Notes: generated from the sequence alone by a model not told the origin. Shown: positions 9,344-17,429, counted from the first letter of the stretch. The stretch is 64,000 nt of DNA from Leptolyngbya sp. FACHB-8 (GCF_014695575.1 NZ_JACJOO010000074.1:1-64000); one strand, 5' to 3'. Numbers and translations are program-made.

Positions 9344-9567
9344 TTGAAAGCTGTTGTTATGACTGCATCTTCTGTGACCCATTGAATGAGGAGTGCGGGG
9401 GGTGCATTCATCCCTATGGGCCTGAATTTATGGCTTACATGGATAGCTGTCAAATGACAGGAATAGTTGTCAGCCCTCTAGACTGCCCTGTGTTTAAACC
9501 AGTAAAGAGTGAATTACTAAAGACCACACCCCAACAGCAAGGGATTCAGAGCCATGACCGACGATGA
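9340..9567 (+). CDS. 75-aa Cys-rich peptide, paralogue of the upstream gene
   Basis: GTG start at 9340 overlapping the previous stop. Motifs: CCYDCIFCD, EECGGCIHPYGPEFMAY, then C and DCPVFKPV. The arrangement matches the 56-aa upstream peptide (DC-x-x-CD, HP-x-G-x-EF-x-AY, DCP-x-FK), so the pair arose by tandem duplication. The last 20 codons extend beyond the shared domain and overlap the next gene by 14 bases. Metal binding is an inference from cysteine spacing. Confidence 0.6.
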   Translation: MIESCCYDCIFCDPLNEECGGCIHPYGPEFMAYMDSCQMTGIVVSPLDCPVFKPVKSELLKTTPQQQGIQSHDRR

Positions 9568-9772
9568 ACTAAAAGCACAGGTTTCCGAACTCGTTCCTTT
9601 CATAGAAGCGCTAACGGATGAAGAATTCGTGAATCTGCTACATACAGTCAGCAGAATGCAGATTAGTCGAGGACTGCAAGCGGAAGACGTAACCCTGTAC
9701 CCTGCAACCCCGGAGGAAATCATAGCCATTCTTGAAGCTATTAAGAACCCAGGCGCTCGCCCCAAGCAATGA
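9554..9772 (+). CDS. Small acidic hypothetical protein (72 aa)
   Basis: Helical, acidic 72-residue protein (MTDDELKAQVSELVPF at the start; TPEEIIAILEAIKNPG near the end). It begins inside the end of the Cys-rich gene and completes a five-gene run on the plus strand from 8422. No family recognised. The 9773-10254 stretch that follows holds a hairpin repeat and no convincing gene. Confidence 0.6.
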   Translation: MTDDELKAQVSELVPFIEALTDEEFVNLLHTVSRMQISRGLQAEDVTLYPATPEEIIAILEAIKNPGARPKQ

Positions 9773-9840
9773 ACCAACTGCGGAGGGCAGTTCATCCGTG
9801 AGTGACAATCGCTCAATGCCTAATTTTTCCCGTCGCTAAA

Positions 9841-9958
9841 CTGCTTATATAGGCCTATATTTTTCCAAAATCACGTCTACCGCCCATGAAAAACCCGCGT
9901 CGTCTGCGAGTACGACGCGGGAATCAAAACTTACGTGTTTTGAATTGTGCCACAAGTG
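9841..9958. repeat. Hairpin/GAATTGTG repeat, copy a
   Basis: Order of parts: CTTATATAGGCCTATATTTTT, ATGAAAAA, a perfect hairpin CCCGCGTCGT/ACGACGCGGG at 9894-9921, CAAAACTTA and GAATTGTGCCACAAG, ending at a HIP1 site. The same parts in the same order occur at 16655-16768, and the core recurs at three other places. The A-run before the stem would be a U-tract for transcripts on the minus strand. Confidence 0.65.
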
Positions 9959-10254
9959 GCGATCGCAATGCCTTAAACAAAAATGCCCGACCGCAGAAGG
10001 CAGGGCGAAAGTAGATTAATGTTTGAGATCTTTATAGTACACCTGAGCTGAATGCCCACTACAACTCCACCAGCAGAGCGGCGGCAGTCATTGTGGGAAA
10101 AAGTGGGGGTGGCTTGGGTGATTGGGTTATGCCAGAATGAGTGCCATTCCATCACCCATCCTTCGGGATAGTCGATGAGGGGTGATATACCTTGCCTAGA
10201 TCTGGTCATGGAAGGGATTACCCTTGAAAAAGCTGAAAAAGCGAGGCAGTTGCG

Positions 10255-10530
10255 ATGCTTACTAATGAAGCAGAGATCAAATTGCAAGCCCGAATGATAG
10301 CAGCTCGTTCCCCTCTGTCAGCCGATGAGGCTGAATGCCTTATCCGCTTCACCGACGAGGACACAAAGCTACTGGAGCAATGCGAGGAATTGGCAAAAAG
10401 GAGCGTAAGCTTTGCCTCCATAACTCAGTGGCTTGAGGGCAAGATAGGACGGGTTGAACCTGGTTCTCAGGCCTACACCTTCTGCGAAGCGGTTCTAAAC
10501 CTCGTCTCCAAACGTGAGCGGCAGCGCTAA
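10255..10530 (+). CDS. 91-aa hypothetical protein, first of a paralogous pair
   Basis: Starts MLTNEAEIKLQARM and ends in FCEAVLNLVSK. The paralogue 130 bases downstream (10664-10942) shares NEAEIKL-x-ARM, a following EAE-L-R segment, SI-x-WL-x-x-K-x-G-x-x-E and the Y-x-FCEAVLNL block. Helical and soluble; function unknown. The conservation between copies shows selection on the protein. Confidence 0.65.
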   Translation: MLTNEAEIKLQARMIAARSPLSADEAECLIRFTDEDTKLLEQCEELAKRSVSFASITQWLEGKIGRVEPGSQAYTFCEAVLNLVSKRERQR

Positions 10531-10663
10531 TAGACCGATGCAGGGCTGTCCAGCTTGAATACCAAGCCGGGAGATAGCGGTGTGAAATTAGAAACCGATG
10601 TACAACTGAAACAATGACTGCCATCAGGTCAGTTGGGGCTGAAGCCGGAGACAGGCGATTGCG

Positions 10664-10942
10664 ATGCAAGGTAATGAAGCAGAGATCAAGTTAAAAGCAA
10701 GAATGTTAGCAATTCGCCATCCGATCAAGGCAGAGGAAGCCGAGCACCTGGTTCGAACTATATACGGGAACGACGCATTGTTGAATGAGTGCCTAGTGCT
10801 CCTGAGTCAAGGGATACGCCTTACTTCCATCAACGAATGGCTTCAGCAAAAGCTGGGGCTGATTGAAAGGGAATCGCAGACGTACAAATTCTGTGAAGCG
10901 GTTCTCAATCTCTCGTTAGGAGCCCAGCGCAACTTACTATGA
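10664..10942 (+). CDS. 92-aa hypothetical protein, second of a paralogous pair
   Basis: Starts MQGNEAEIKLKARM and contains SINEWLQQKLGLIE and FCEAVLNLSLG. It is diverged from the 10255-10530 copy but collinear along its whole length. Its ATG is preceded by GCGATTGCG, as is the ATG of the first copy (GTTGCG). Its stop lies inside the start of repeat copy b. Confidence 0.65.
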   Translation: MQGNEAEIKLKARMLAIRHPIKAEEAEHLVRTIYGNDALLNECLVLLSQGIRLTSINEWLQQKLGLIERESQTYKFCEAVLNLSLGAQRNLL

Positions 10943-11005
10943 AAAACCCGCGCTGTTTGGGGTCACGCGGGCTATGACTGTAGTTTGCTGAATTGTGACA
11001 TGGAG
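10939..11005. repeat. Hairpin/GAATTGTG repeat, copy b
   Basis: ATGAAAAACCCGCG, loop, CGCGGG, about 18 bases, then GAATTGTGACA. It begins at the stop codon of the 92-aa gene. A further A-run hairpin (AAAAAGCCCACC ... GGTGGG, 11044-11074) follows. Confidence 0.6.
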
Positions 11006-11047
11006 AACAGGGCGACAGGTCTACCCAAAGGGCGAACGCCACAAAAA

Positions 11048-11076
11048 GCCCACCTCAAACAGCAGTAAGGTGGGTC
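11048..11076. terminator. A-tract hairpin
   Basis: CCCACC/GGTGGG arms after AAAAA, followed by GTCTTAG. A U-tract would form on minus-strand transcripts. Together with repeat copies b and c it accounts for most of the gene-free 10943-11399 stretch. Confidence 0.45.
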
Positions 11077-11200
11077 TTAGTCCGTGATTAATTCAATTCA
11101 AATTATCCTTCGAAAAGGATAGTAGAAAAGGTTGTCTGGAATACAAAGAGCTCTAGCAGCGCAATCGCCAACAAAACTAGGGATCGCTCTGTGGCCCGCA

Positions 11201-11269
11201 GAAAAGACCCACGCTTGTTGAATTTGGTGCAGACGCGGGTCGGGTCATGGCACTGAATTGTGCCATAAG
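11201..11269. repeat. Hairpin/GAATTGTG repeat, copy c
   Basis: AAAAGACCCACGC, long loop, GCGGGT, then GAATTGTGCCATAAG about 13 bases later. Same order of parts as copies a, b, d and e. Confidence 0.55.
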
Positions 11270-11399
11270 CCATAGCAAGTTTTGTCCACCGGGAGGGCGA
11301 TTTGAGAGCGATCGCTCTAGCCATTAATCCTCGCTTCTCACCAGCCCCAAGAAATCGCAAGCCAGAATTGCGAGGCAGGCTTAGCCATCGGTCCTATTG

Positions 11400-11552
11400 G
11401 AATTCAATTCGCTTTCAATGTTTTCCAAAGCATCCACCATCTTGAATGCAGGCACAATACGCCAACTTAACAACCCTAATTGCTGTCGTGTTTTCCCAGT
11501 AGCTGCTTCAATCCGTAGCAATAGACTTTCAAGCCGACTAGAATATGGGCTG
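11400..11552 (-). pseudogene. Fragment of the 79-aa protein family
   Basis: The minus strand encodes SSRLESLLLRIEAATGKTRQ, QLGLLSWR and KMVDA, matching the C-terminal half of the intact gene at 15722-15940 (RIEAATGKPRQQLGLLDWR, TVDA). The upstream half is missing: the frame meets a stop just before the conserved block. Nucleotide similarity extends through GCTTTCAATG and AAGCATCCACC beyond the coding end. Confidence 0.6.
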
Positions 11553-11666
11553 CATTATAATTTGACCAACTCAAAAACTTGACAAACAACGGCTTTTAAG
11601 TCGTTAGAAGGGGTTGTCAGCTATTTAGAGATTAGACAAGAACAAGTAAGCGGAGCAACTAGCTAG
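11543..11666 (+). pseudogene. Broken copy of the 86-aa gene at 17169
   Basis: The plus strand reads YNLTNSKT-stop-QTTAFKSLEGVVSYLEIRQEQV. The intact relative at 17169-17429 has Trp in place of the stop (KTWQTTAFRSLEGVVSYL). Most differences between the two copies fall at third codon positions, which supports a protein-coding past. From here to 11972 nothing is coding; a short TTTGTGTTGCTT segment at 11701 recurs at 12021. Confidence 0.55.
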
Positions 11667-11972
11667 GCGATCGCCTCACAGCGCTCTACCCCTACATTCT
11701 GTTTGTGTTGCTTGGGGCTCAATCTGCCCGAATGCTTGAGCACCCCTAAGTACCGGGAACGTGTTACTGGAGGAACTACTCTATAGTTACCTCCGGCACT
11801 GAGTTCGATGAGAATACCCAAATAAGAAACTCCGCTGAATAACGGAGGAAACGTTCCTTACTTCTTGAACGCGCTCTAACTTTATTGGATTGGATGTAAA
11901 AAATTTGTGCAACCAACGAAAGGGATACGCGTAGCAAGTGGGGAAAAGATTATTCACCCTGCTGTCATTCTC

Positions 11973-12190
11973 CTATGAGGGAAAGCGATTCACCTTACAG
12001 TGCCCTATCCCTACCCTCAGTTTGTGTTGCTTGCAGGTCGATGCTTCCGAAAGTTCGAGCCCCCTGGATGTCGAGGATGTGCTGCTGGGGTCTGCCTTGC
12101 CGTTGTCAGAATTTATCTCGAAATGTAGGTGAGGGCCGGTAGAGTTGCCTGTGCTGCCCATCAAGGCGATAAGGTAGCTGATCTGCTAGT
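11973..12190 (-). pseudogene. M23 (LytM-type) peptidase C-terminal remnant
   Basis: The minus strand contains LIALMGSTGNSTGPHLHFEI, the hallmark of the M23 metallopeptidase active site (HLH with a preceding G-STG-STG). The catalytic domain upstream of this motif is absent, and the tail after it is Ser/Thr-rich. It is a fragment of a peptidoglycan endopeptidase gene, perhaps from a phage or host envelope gene; only the last ~70 codons survive. Confidence 0.65.
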
Positions 12191-12207
12191 AATTGTGAGT
12201 ATTGCCA

Positions 12208-12423
12208 CTACTCCTCCAATGGGTATCGGTTGTAAATCTCTTGTGCCTCCCGTGGAGTAACCTCCCACGTAGGAAATAGCAGATAACCTGGTCGAACTAG
12301 TCGCTTTGCAACAGGAAGGCTAATGCTTCTATACAAAAACCTTTCAGGAGAATTCGGACTCCAAACATCAACTTCGACCCCTGGCTCATTGGGATCAATC
12401 ACAATCTGAAGGTCAGGTGGCAT
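12208..12423 (-). CDS. Small hypothetical protein (71 aa)
   Basis: From the ATG at 12423 the protein begins MPPDLQIVIDPNEPGVEV and ends EVTPREAQEIYNRYPLEE. An upstream in-frame ATG at 12516 would add 31 residues with an unlikely CCC-rich run, so I prefer the shorter form. Soluble, mixed beta/alpha, no family recognised. The 12424-12806 stretch that follows shows no gene, only the start of the second duplication at 12743. Confidence 0.5.
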   Translation of the reverse strand: MPPDLQIVIDPNEPGVEVDVWSPNSPERFLYRSISLPVAKRLVRPGYLLFPTWEVTPREAQEIYNRYPLEE

Positions 12424-12806
12424 AAATTTTGAGCAGCAGCAACACAGCAGTGAAATACAACAGCATTCACTGGCGTCACTTTTAATACATGTTGAAAGGT
12501 GTTTCCTCTCTATCAATCTGACCTACCCTCTGAAGACTTGAGAGAGTAAGGCCGAATGATAGATTTCACTATTCAGTATAGATTAATACTGTGCTTTATG
12601 GATAAATACGTAGATACTGGCATGAAGGGATGGCCTCATGTACCCATAAGCGCCTATGAAGGGTTAGTTGCAGCAGAGGTGTGACAAAGAACCGTCTGAA
12701 TGAAGACAGCTAAGAAGCTGAGATCCTTGTGTACTATCTACATAGTGTTCTCTAAGTGATGATAGGCAGCCGATGCGAGTCAAACTTCTGTTCTTGGAGA
12801 TCTTAA

Positions 12807-14084
12807 ATGGAAGCCCCAGACTCTTGCCTGTCAGTAGAGCGGCTATCATCAAACTCGACTGCCGTCCCAGATATCCTTTTAGCCCAAGCCCGAGAAGATG
12901 AAGCTTCCATTGCAAAAACCTTGCAAAACGTTTTAAGGCTGATTCGCTCTCATCTAGACATGGAAATCGCCTTCATCTCTGAATTTCGAGATGGAAGGCG
13001 TTTCTTTCGATATATCGATTCAGAGCAGGAAGAAACTCCAATTCAAATTGGAGACTCAAATCCTTTAGAGGAGAGTTATTGCCAGCGTGTTGTCGATGGA
13101 CGTTTACCAGAGTTAATTACGGATGCTTTGCAATGTCCAGCAGCACTGGAATTAGAAGTCACTGTAGCACTGCCCGTTGGCGCACATCTCAGTGTTCCGA
13201 TCTGTTTAGGAAATGGCTGTCTCTATGGTACCTTCTGCTGCTTTAGCCGTAAGCCAGACCCTACCCTGATGGAGCGCGACCTTTCCCTGATGCGAGCATT
13301 TGCAGAATTTGTCAGCCAGCAAATTGAGCAAGACCTTGTTGCAAACCAAACTCGCAATGAAGTCAGAGAGAGAATTCTTTCAATTCTGAATTCGTCAAGT
13401 ATTGGCATTGTTTACCAACCCATTTACTGTGTCTCCCAGGCCCGTTTTATCGGTTTTGAATCCCTCACTCGATTCATGGCTGACCCACCTCAAGCCCCAA
13501 ACGTTTGGTTTGATGAGGCCCAACAGGTAGGTCTGAGCGAGCGACTTGAAATGCTTGTGATTCACAAGGTTCTTCAGGATTTGCCTCAATTTCCTGACGA
13601 TGTGTATATTACGCTCAACGTGTCTCCTGAAAATATCTTAAGTGGAGCAATTACCCGGTCTCTGGTAGACGTCCCACTGGAGCGGATTGTTTTAGAAGTT
13701 ACAGAGCACGCGCCTATCGATGATTATGGAACCTTTGAACGTATGCTCTCCCCACTACGAGACAAAGGGGTACGATTGGCTGTAGATGATGCAGGGGCGG
13801 GATACGCCAGCTTCCGGCACATTCTGAATCTGAAGCCAGACATTATTAAGCTGGATATGAGCCTTACCCGCGATATACATCTAGACGCTGCTCGCCGTGC
13901 CCTTGCTACAGCTCTCATTACATTTGCTGGAGAAACGGAGAGTCAAATTGTGGCCGAAGGAGTTGAAACCATAGCTGAATTGGAAGTGTTAAAAAAACTG
14001 CGGGTTAACAAAGTGCAGGGGTACTTGATGGGCCGTCCTATGCCGAGTTCCGATGCAACTGTATTAGTGCAGGCGTCCAACTAA
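12807..14084 (+). CDS. GAF-EAL cyclic-di-GMP phosphodiesterase (copy 2)
   Basis: 425 residues with the same GAF plus EAL architecture as 6869-8146. Every catalytic position listed there is conserved (YQPI, FESL, LNVSPEN, LEVTEH, VDDAGAG, IIKLD, AEGVET, VQGYLMG). Roughly 46 substitutions separate the two, including R-to-C changes in the GAF at two positions (PICLGNGCLYG). Retention of both intact suggests each is functional or the duplication is recent. Copy 2 may respond to a different ligand through the altered GAF surface; that is conjecture. Confidence 0.93.
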   Translation: MEAPDSCLSVERLSSNSTAVPDILLAQAREDEASIAKTLQNVLRLIRSHLDMEIAFISEFRDGRRFFRYIDSEQEETPIQIGDSNPLEESYCQRVVDGRLPELITDALQCPAALELEVTVALPVGAHLSVPICLGNGCLYGTFCCFSRKPDPTLMERDLSLMRAFAEFVSQQIEQDLVANQTRNEVRERILSILNSSSIGIVYQPIYCVSQARFIGFESLTRFMADPPQAPNVWFDEAQQVGLSERLEMLVIHKVLQDLPQFPDDVYITLNVSPENILSGAITRSLVDVPLERIVLEVTEHAPIDDYGTFERMLSPLRDKGVRLAVDDAGAGYASFRHILNLKPDIIKLDMSLTRDIHLDAARRALATALITFAGETESQIVAEGVETIAELEVLKKLRVNKVQGYLMGRPMPSSDATVLVQASN

Positions 14085-14099
14085 ATTTCCGCAGTCCTA

Positions 14100-14228
14100 G
14101 TAAGCATTAGAGCAATGAGCTAGTGGGGTTAAGGCACAGGGGTGAACCCCTTCTTAAGACTTGGTAAATTAAGCGTGCCGCATCCTGAAGTTAAGCTCGT
14201 CCACGGAAAGTTCAATTGGTTGTGACAT
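14100..14228 (+). other. Conserved 3' region after GAF-EAL copy 2
   Basis: Counterpart of 8150-8290. Shared blocks include GCTAGTGGGGTTAAGGCA, TTCTTAAGACTTGGTAAATT and CGTCCACGGAAA. The internal hairpin AGGGGTGAACCCCT is perfect here. Confidence 0.35.
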
Positions 14229-14267
14229 CCCGCCAAAACCATCTGAGGGGCGGGATTTTTTCTTTTT
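14229..14267 (+). terminator. Rho-independent terminator after GAF-EAL copy 2
   Basis: CCCGCC/GGCGGG stem with a 14-base loop and TTTTTTCTTTTT following; homologous to 8291-8325. Confidence 0.85.
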
Positions 14268-14377
14268 AGACAAGTGGTGGCGAACCCAGTAGGAGCGAAG
14301 TTTCTGTTCCTCTGCTGCGGTTCTAGGGGACATTCTGTGAGGAGAGGGAAGGGGTAGGAGAGGGCAGCAAACTAACT

Positions 14378-14455
14378 GAGGAGCATGTGCTAATTCGCTA
14401 TGGGTCAGATGGAGAGGTTGTTGGACTCACAATCCTGAACGCCAGCAAGCGCTAG
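14378..14455 (+). pseudogene. DUF2283-like C-terminal remnant
   Basis: The frame KLTEEHVLIRYGSDGEVVG then LTILNASKR-stop resembles the closing segment of DUF2283 proteins (Y-D-x-x-G-x-VVG-x-x-ILNAS). No N-terminal half or start codon is present. It lies between the second duplication and the coiled-coil gene. Confidence 0.4.
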
Positions 14456-14583
14456 AATACCTGGAAATCTCAAGTGCCCCGCCACGACTGTGGATGGAAG
14501 CCGAGAAATTTTTCGCTGATAGCATCCAAAACCGATGCTCTCTCGTACAAGAAAAGTACAGCTGTGTCTGGAGTCGTGTTCTC

Positions 14584-14874
14584 ATGAATGCTGACGACCT
14601 TCGGCAACGTTTACTTGAGTGCGATCGCTACATTCTTGAATTGCAGTATGAGCTTACAAAAACCTTGGAATATAAACAGGTATTACTGAAGCACCATGCT
14701 GCCCTGTCGTCCCATGAACAACCTGGCTCAGAAATTGACGCTAGACTTCGAGGGCTAGAGAAAGAAATAACTCGGGCAAGTACGACCTTGGAAAGGCTCC
14801 GCTCCAATATTGCTAGTTGCTCAGATTTACGGGCAAGCATGGAGCGTTCGTGCCCTTCAGATATTGATGGATGA
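14584..14874 (+). CDS. Coiled-coil hypothetical protein (96 aa)
   Basis: From ATG 14584 the protein starts MNADDLRQRLLECDRYILE and is almost entirely helical with heptad-like leucines (LQYELTKTLEYKQVLLKHH; LRGLEKEITRASTTLERL). An upstream in-frame ATG at 14494 would add 30 residues. No domain recognised. The following 300 bases (14875-15184) hold two HIP1-like sites and a short inverted repeat near 15000 (TGCTCATCGTG/CACGATGAGCA). Confidence 0.55.
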   Translation: MNADDLRQRLLECDRYILELQYELTKTLEYKQVLLKHHAALSSHEQPGSEIDARLRGLEKEITRASTTLERLRSNIASCSDLRASMERSCPSDIDG

Positions 14875-15184
14875 AGCGTGCATGGCGATCGCCTCCATCA
14901 GGATGGAACTGACATATATTGGGGCTGGTCAGTGGCAGCAGGACTGCTAGGAATGCACCACTTAGGGGGCATCTGTCAGATTTATGCTCATCGTGTTTAG
15001 AGGTTGTAGAGCACGATGAGCATGAATGAATTTTGGGGAATATCTGGGGGGATAAGTTGGGGCGACCGCCTCAGTAGATCTGTCAAAAAAGATACCCCAA
15101 CTTCCTCTTATTGAGCAATGCCCCTGCTCTAAGGAAACTGTAAACAGGAAGAAGCCCTCAATCCTCCCTTTGAAAGTGGTCCCT

Positions 15185-15619
15185 ATGGTTCAGCAACCCG
15201 TTGAGAGTAAACTTGATCTTCAAGGGTTAAGGATTCTACTTGCCGAGCAGGACTGGAACACAGCTGAGCTGCTTCTCCTAATCTTGAAGAGTGCTGAGGC
15301 AGAAGTTGTTAAAACAGACTCAGCGTATGCAGCTCTGCATCACTTGCTAAACGAGCCTATAGATCTGGTCGTCTGTAACATTCAACTACCTGACATGCAC
15401 GGCCATGAGCTAATTCAGCAAATCCGCTCCAGACCCGAGAGGCGCATCAACCAGATACCAGCGATCGCACTTATTCTTACGGTCAATTCGTACTCCTACG
15501 CAATTGCTGAGCGCACAACGACAAGCGCAGGTTTTGACCGATTCATTTCTCTACCCGCAGAACCAGAAGAAATTGTAAATACAATTCTTGCTCTAGCCGG
15601 AAAGGCCAAGGGGCAGTAG
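15185..15619 (+). CDS. Degenerate receiver-domain protein (pseudo-receiver)
   Basis: 144 residues with the CheY-like fold pattern: LRILLAEQDWNTAELLL, IDLVVCNIQLPDMHGHELIQQIR, PAIALILT, AGFDRFISLPAEPEEIV. The phospho-acceptor aspartate is replaced by Asn65 (CNIQLPD instead of CDIQLPD), and the invariant Lys of KP is Leu (SLP). The paired acidic residues near the N-terminus are reduced to E21-Q22. It therefore should not be phosphorylated in the usual way and may act as a constitutive or protein-binding module. No output domain. An upstream TTG at 15170 is a possible alternative start; the ATG is preferred. Confidence 0.8.
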   Translation: MVQQPVESKLDLQGLRILLAEQDWNTAELLLLILKSAEAEVVKTDSAYAALHHLLNEPIDLVVCNIQLPDMHGHELIQQIRSRPERRINQIPAIALILTVNSYSYAIAERTTTSAGFDRFISLPAEPEEIVNTILALAGKAKGQ

Positions 15620-15721
15620 GGGCGTCATGCAATAGTGAATTCACCCCAGTATCATTAGTCAAGCGATGAGACTCAGGCAAGCTTAACTATCTTGTCAAAA
15701 GTTAACTCGCTTTCAATGACC

Positions 15722-15940
15722 TTAAGCATCCACCGTTCCAGATGCAGGTGGAGTACGCCAATCTAGCAGCCCTAATTGTTGTCGCGGCTTTCCAGTTGCG
15801 GCTTCAATCCGCTGCAATAAATTTTCGATGCGATTGTACTGGTATGTAAAATTTGCTCCAATCTTGATGCGACGTGATAGGTCACTCAGCGCTTCTACAA
15901 GGATTGCAGCATCTTGATCTGTTAGTAACAGGTCATTCAT
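15722..15940 (-). CDS. Small helical hypothetical protein (72 aa)
   Basis: Begins MNDLLLTDQDAAILVEALSD and ends LLDWRTPPASGTVDA. The leading seven codons of a longer frame (ATG 15961) are also possible. Predicted mostly helical and soluble. A broken copy is at 11400-11552, and a shorter trace (AAAGCATCCGCCATCTG) lies near 17126, showing the family has spread within this block. Confidence 0.6.
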   Translation of the reverse strand: MNDLLLTDQDAAILVEALSDLSRRIKIGANFTYQYNRIENLLQRIEAATGKPRQQLGLLDWRTPPASGTVDA

Positions 15941-16169
15941 GATTATTTTGTACACAAACAAAGAAACACATCTAACAGTAGTTACAGAAGGCTGGATACA
16001 GGAGTTGTATGCACCTATACAACCTGCTGATGGAGGTTTTCTTGCTTAACTAAGAAATTGTGAGAATTCTGTGAGGCGATCGCCATCGTTTTCAAAAAAA
16101 CACTCCTGGTGGAGTGGGCGGTTCTTGATCTCAGGTGTAACAGTACAGGAGGGGATATAACGACAGAAC

Positions 16170-16592
16170 ATGACTGAATTTAAGATGCTGGATGCTATCG
16201 CGGCTGAAATTGGTTCTCTTACAGTGGAGAATAGTAAATTTCGCCGAGAAATAGAATTACTTCAGAATGAAGTTGAATTGCTAAAGCAGCGGGCTACTGA
16301 CGCTGACACAAATTTTGAGGCGATTAGGCAAGATGCCGGAAAACTGAGACAGGCGTTAAGTGAATTGCGTGCTAATGCTGCACAGCTTAGAGCCGATGCC
16401 GCGCAAATGAGAGCGAATAGAGCACAAGGTTTGGCTGATGAAAAGCAACAAGCAGCCGACCAAGATTTACAGCAACAAGATTCTTCCCAAATTACGTCTT
16501 CTCAGATAGAGGCAGACAAGGCTCAGGATTGGGCAGATCAAGCACAAGCAAGAGCCGATATTGCTCAAAGGAAAGCTGACGAGCCGCAGTGA
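16170..16592 (+). CDS. Ala/Gln-rich coiled-coil protein (140 aa)
   Basis: The N-terminal part has a leucine heptad coiled coil (about 1-60). The rest is built from loosely repeated RADAAQ-like units (LRANAAQLRADAAQMRA; ADQAQARADIAQRKAD), separated by a Gln/Ser linker around residues 104-117. No signal peptide or membrane segment. Repetitive Ala-coiled coils are typical of structural or tail-fibre-like proteins, but I cannot assign a function. Confidence 0.65.
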   Translation: MTEFKMLDAIAAEIGSLTVENSKFRREIELLQNEVELLKQRATDADTNFEAIRQDAGKLRQALSELRANAAQLRADAAQMRANRAQGLADEKQQAADQDLQQQDSSQITSSQIEADKAQDWADQAQARADIAQRKADEPQ

Positions 16593-16654
16593 AGCCCTAA
16601 GTTGATAGAACCAAGCCTGCGCAGGCGATCGCAGGGATTGGGCTCTAGGGCAAC

Positions 16655-16768
16655 GACTTATATAGACTTATGTTTTTTGAAATTCTCACTTTCCTCAATG
16701 AAAAACCGCATCACTTTTGGGTGCAATGCATGGGGGGGGAACCAAAACTTATGAGGATTGTGCCCTAG
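16655..16768. repeat. Hairpin/GAATTGTG repeat, copy d
   Basis: GACTTATATAGACTTATGTTTTTT, then AATGAAAAACCGCAT, a G-rich right arm, CAAAACTTATGA and GGATTGTGCCC. It is collinear with copy a over its whole length. It overlaps the 3' end of the minus-strand gene 16749-17000. Confidence 0.6.
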
Positions 16769-17000
16769 GGTGCTGCTGGATGCGGGGCGATTGAACTGTG
16801 GTCCCTAGCAAAGGCAGAGAGTCGCGTTCAGCTTTAATTCCCATTTCGGATGCCTCATTCCATCCGCTCATATAAGACGGATCCTCTGGCAGCTGGGGAG
16901 ATGGATAAAGGTCAAGATAATAGTCCACAAATCCTGTTGCTTCTCGGATTGCAGGTGGCTGAACACACAGACGCAAAAGGTATCTGTCCACATTAGTCAT
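16749..17000 (-). CDS. GW-NEA family small protein, member 1
   Basis: 83 residues. The core GFVDYYLDLYPSPQLPEDPS then YMSGWNEASEMG is shared with 17910-18131 and 18341-18511. The C-terminal ~25 residues (after KAERDSLP) are encoded inside repeat copy d and are not shared, so they may be an extension caused by repeat insertion. No family recognised. Confidence 0.6.
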   Translation of the reverse strand: MTNVDRYLLRLCVQPPAIREATGFVDYYLDLYPSPQLPEDPSYMSGWNEASEMGIKAERDSLPLLGTTVQSPRIQQHPRAQSS

Positions 17001-17168
17001 GTATCAATCATGCTCAATTCATCTCACTAAATTCATTGAACAGTAGGATTGTGAGAATCTTGTGTGCGTGGGCTGCGGCTTCATGGCGTTTTCATGTGAG
17101 GCGATCGCCTTCTCTGTTGACGATCAAAGCATCCGCCATCTGTGCATCAGACGGTGCATTCTTAGCGG

Positions 17169-17429
17169 ATGAGAAAAGGCCCGCTGGCTTGTCACACTAG
17201 AAATGTGGCCCTGTTGATGACATCTACTTTAATGAACAATTCAAGATACCCTGCAACAAGTGTGGCTCTTAAGCTTGGTTATTACTTTTCCGTAAGCCAT
17301 CGAGGGTATGGTCGGTATTATAATTTGACTAATATAAAAACTTGGCAAACGACGGCTTTCAGGTCATTAGAGGGGGTTGTTAGCTATCTACAGGTTAGAC
17401 AAGAACAAGTAAACAGAGCAATCAGCTAA
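17169..17429 (+). CDS. Small hypothetical protein (86 aa)
   Basis: The C-terminal half (YYNLTNIKTWQTTAFRSL then EGVVSYLQVRQEQVNRAIS) is conserved in a broken copy at 11543-11666, with mostly synonymous differences. The N-terminal ~45 codons have no support and the true start may be further downstream. The stop is followed directly by a HIP1 site in both copies. Confidence 0.5.
   Translation: MRKGPLACHTRNVALLMTSTLMNNSRYPATSVALKLGYYFSVSHRGYGRYYNLTNIKTWQTTAFRSLEGVVSYLQVRQEQVNRAIS

Larger units (their letters stand above)
12743..14336 (+). repeat. Segmental duplication, copy 2 (GAF-EAL gene with flanks)
   Basis: Same content and orientation as 6809-8395. The 3' portion of the coding region is almost identical between copies, while the first ~35 codons and the intergenic flank have diverged more. 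Confidence 0.9.

Noticed and set aside
11103-11360. 85-codon open frame on the minus strand
   Set aside because: Overlaps repeat copy c and a HIP1 site; amino-acid pattern is not protein-like.
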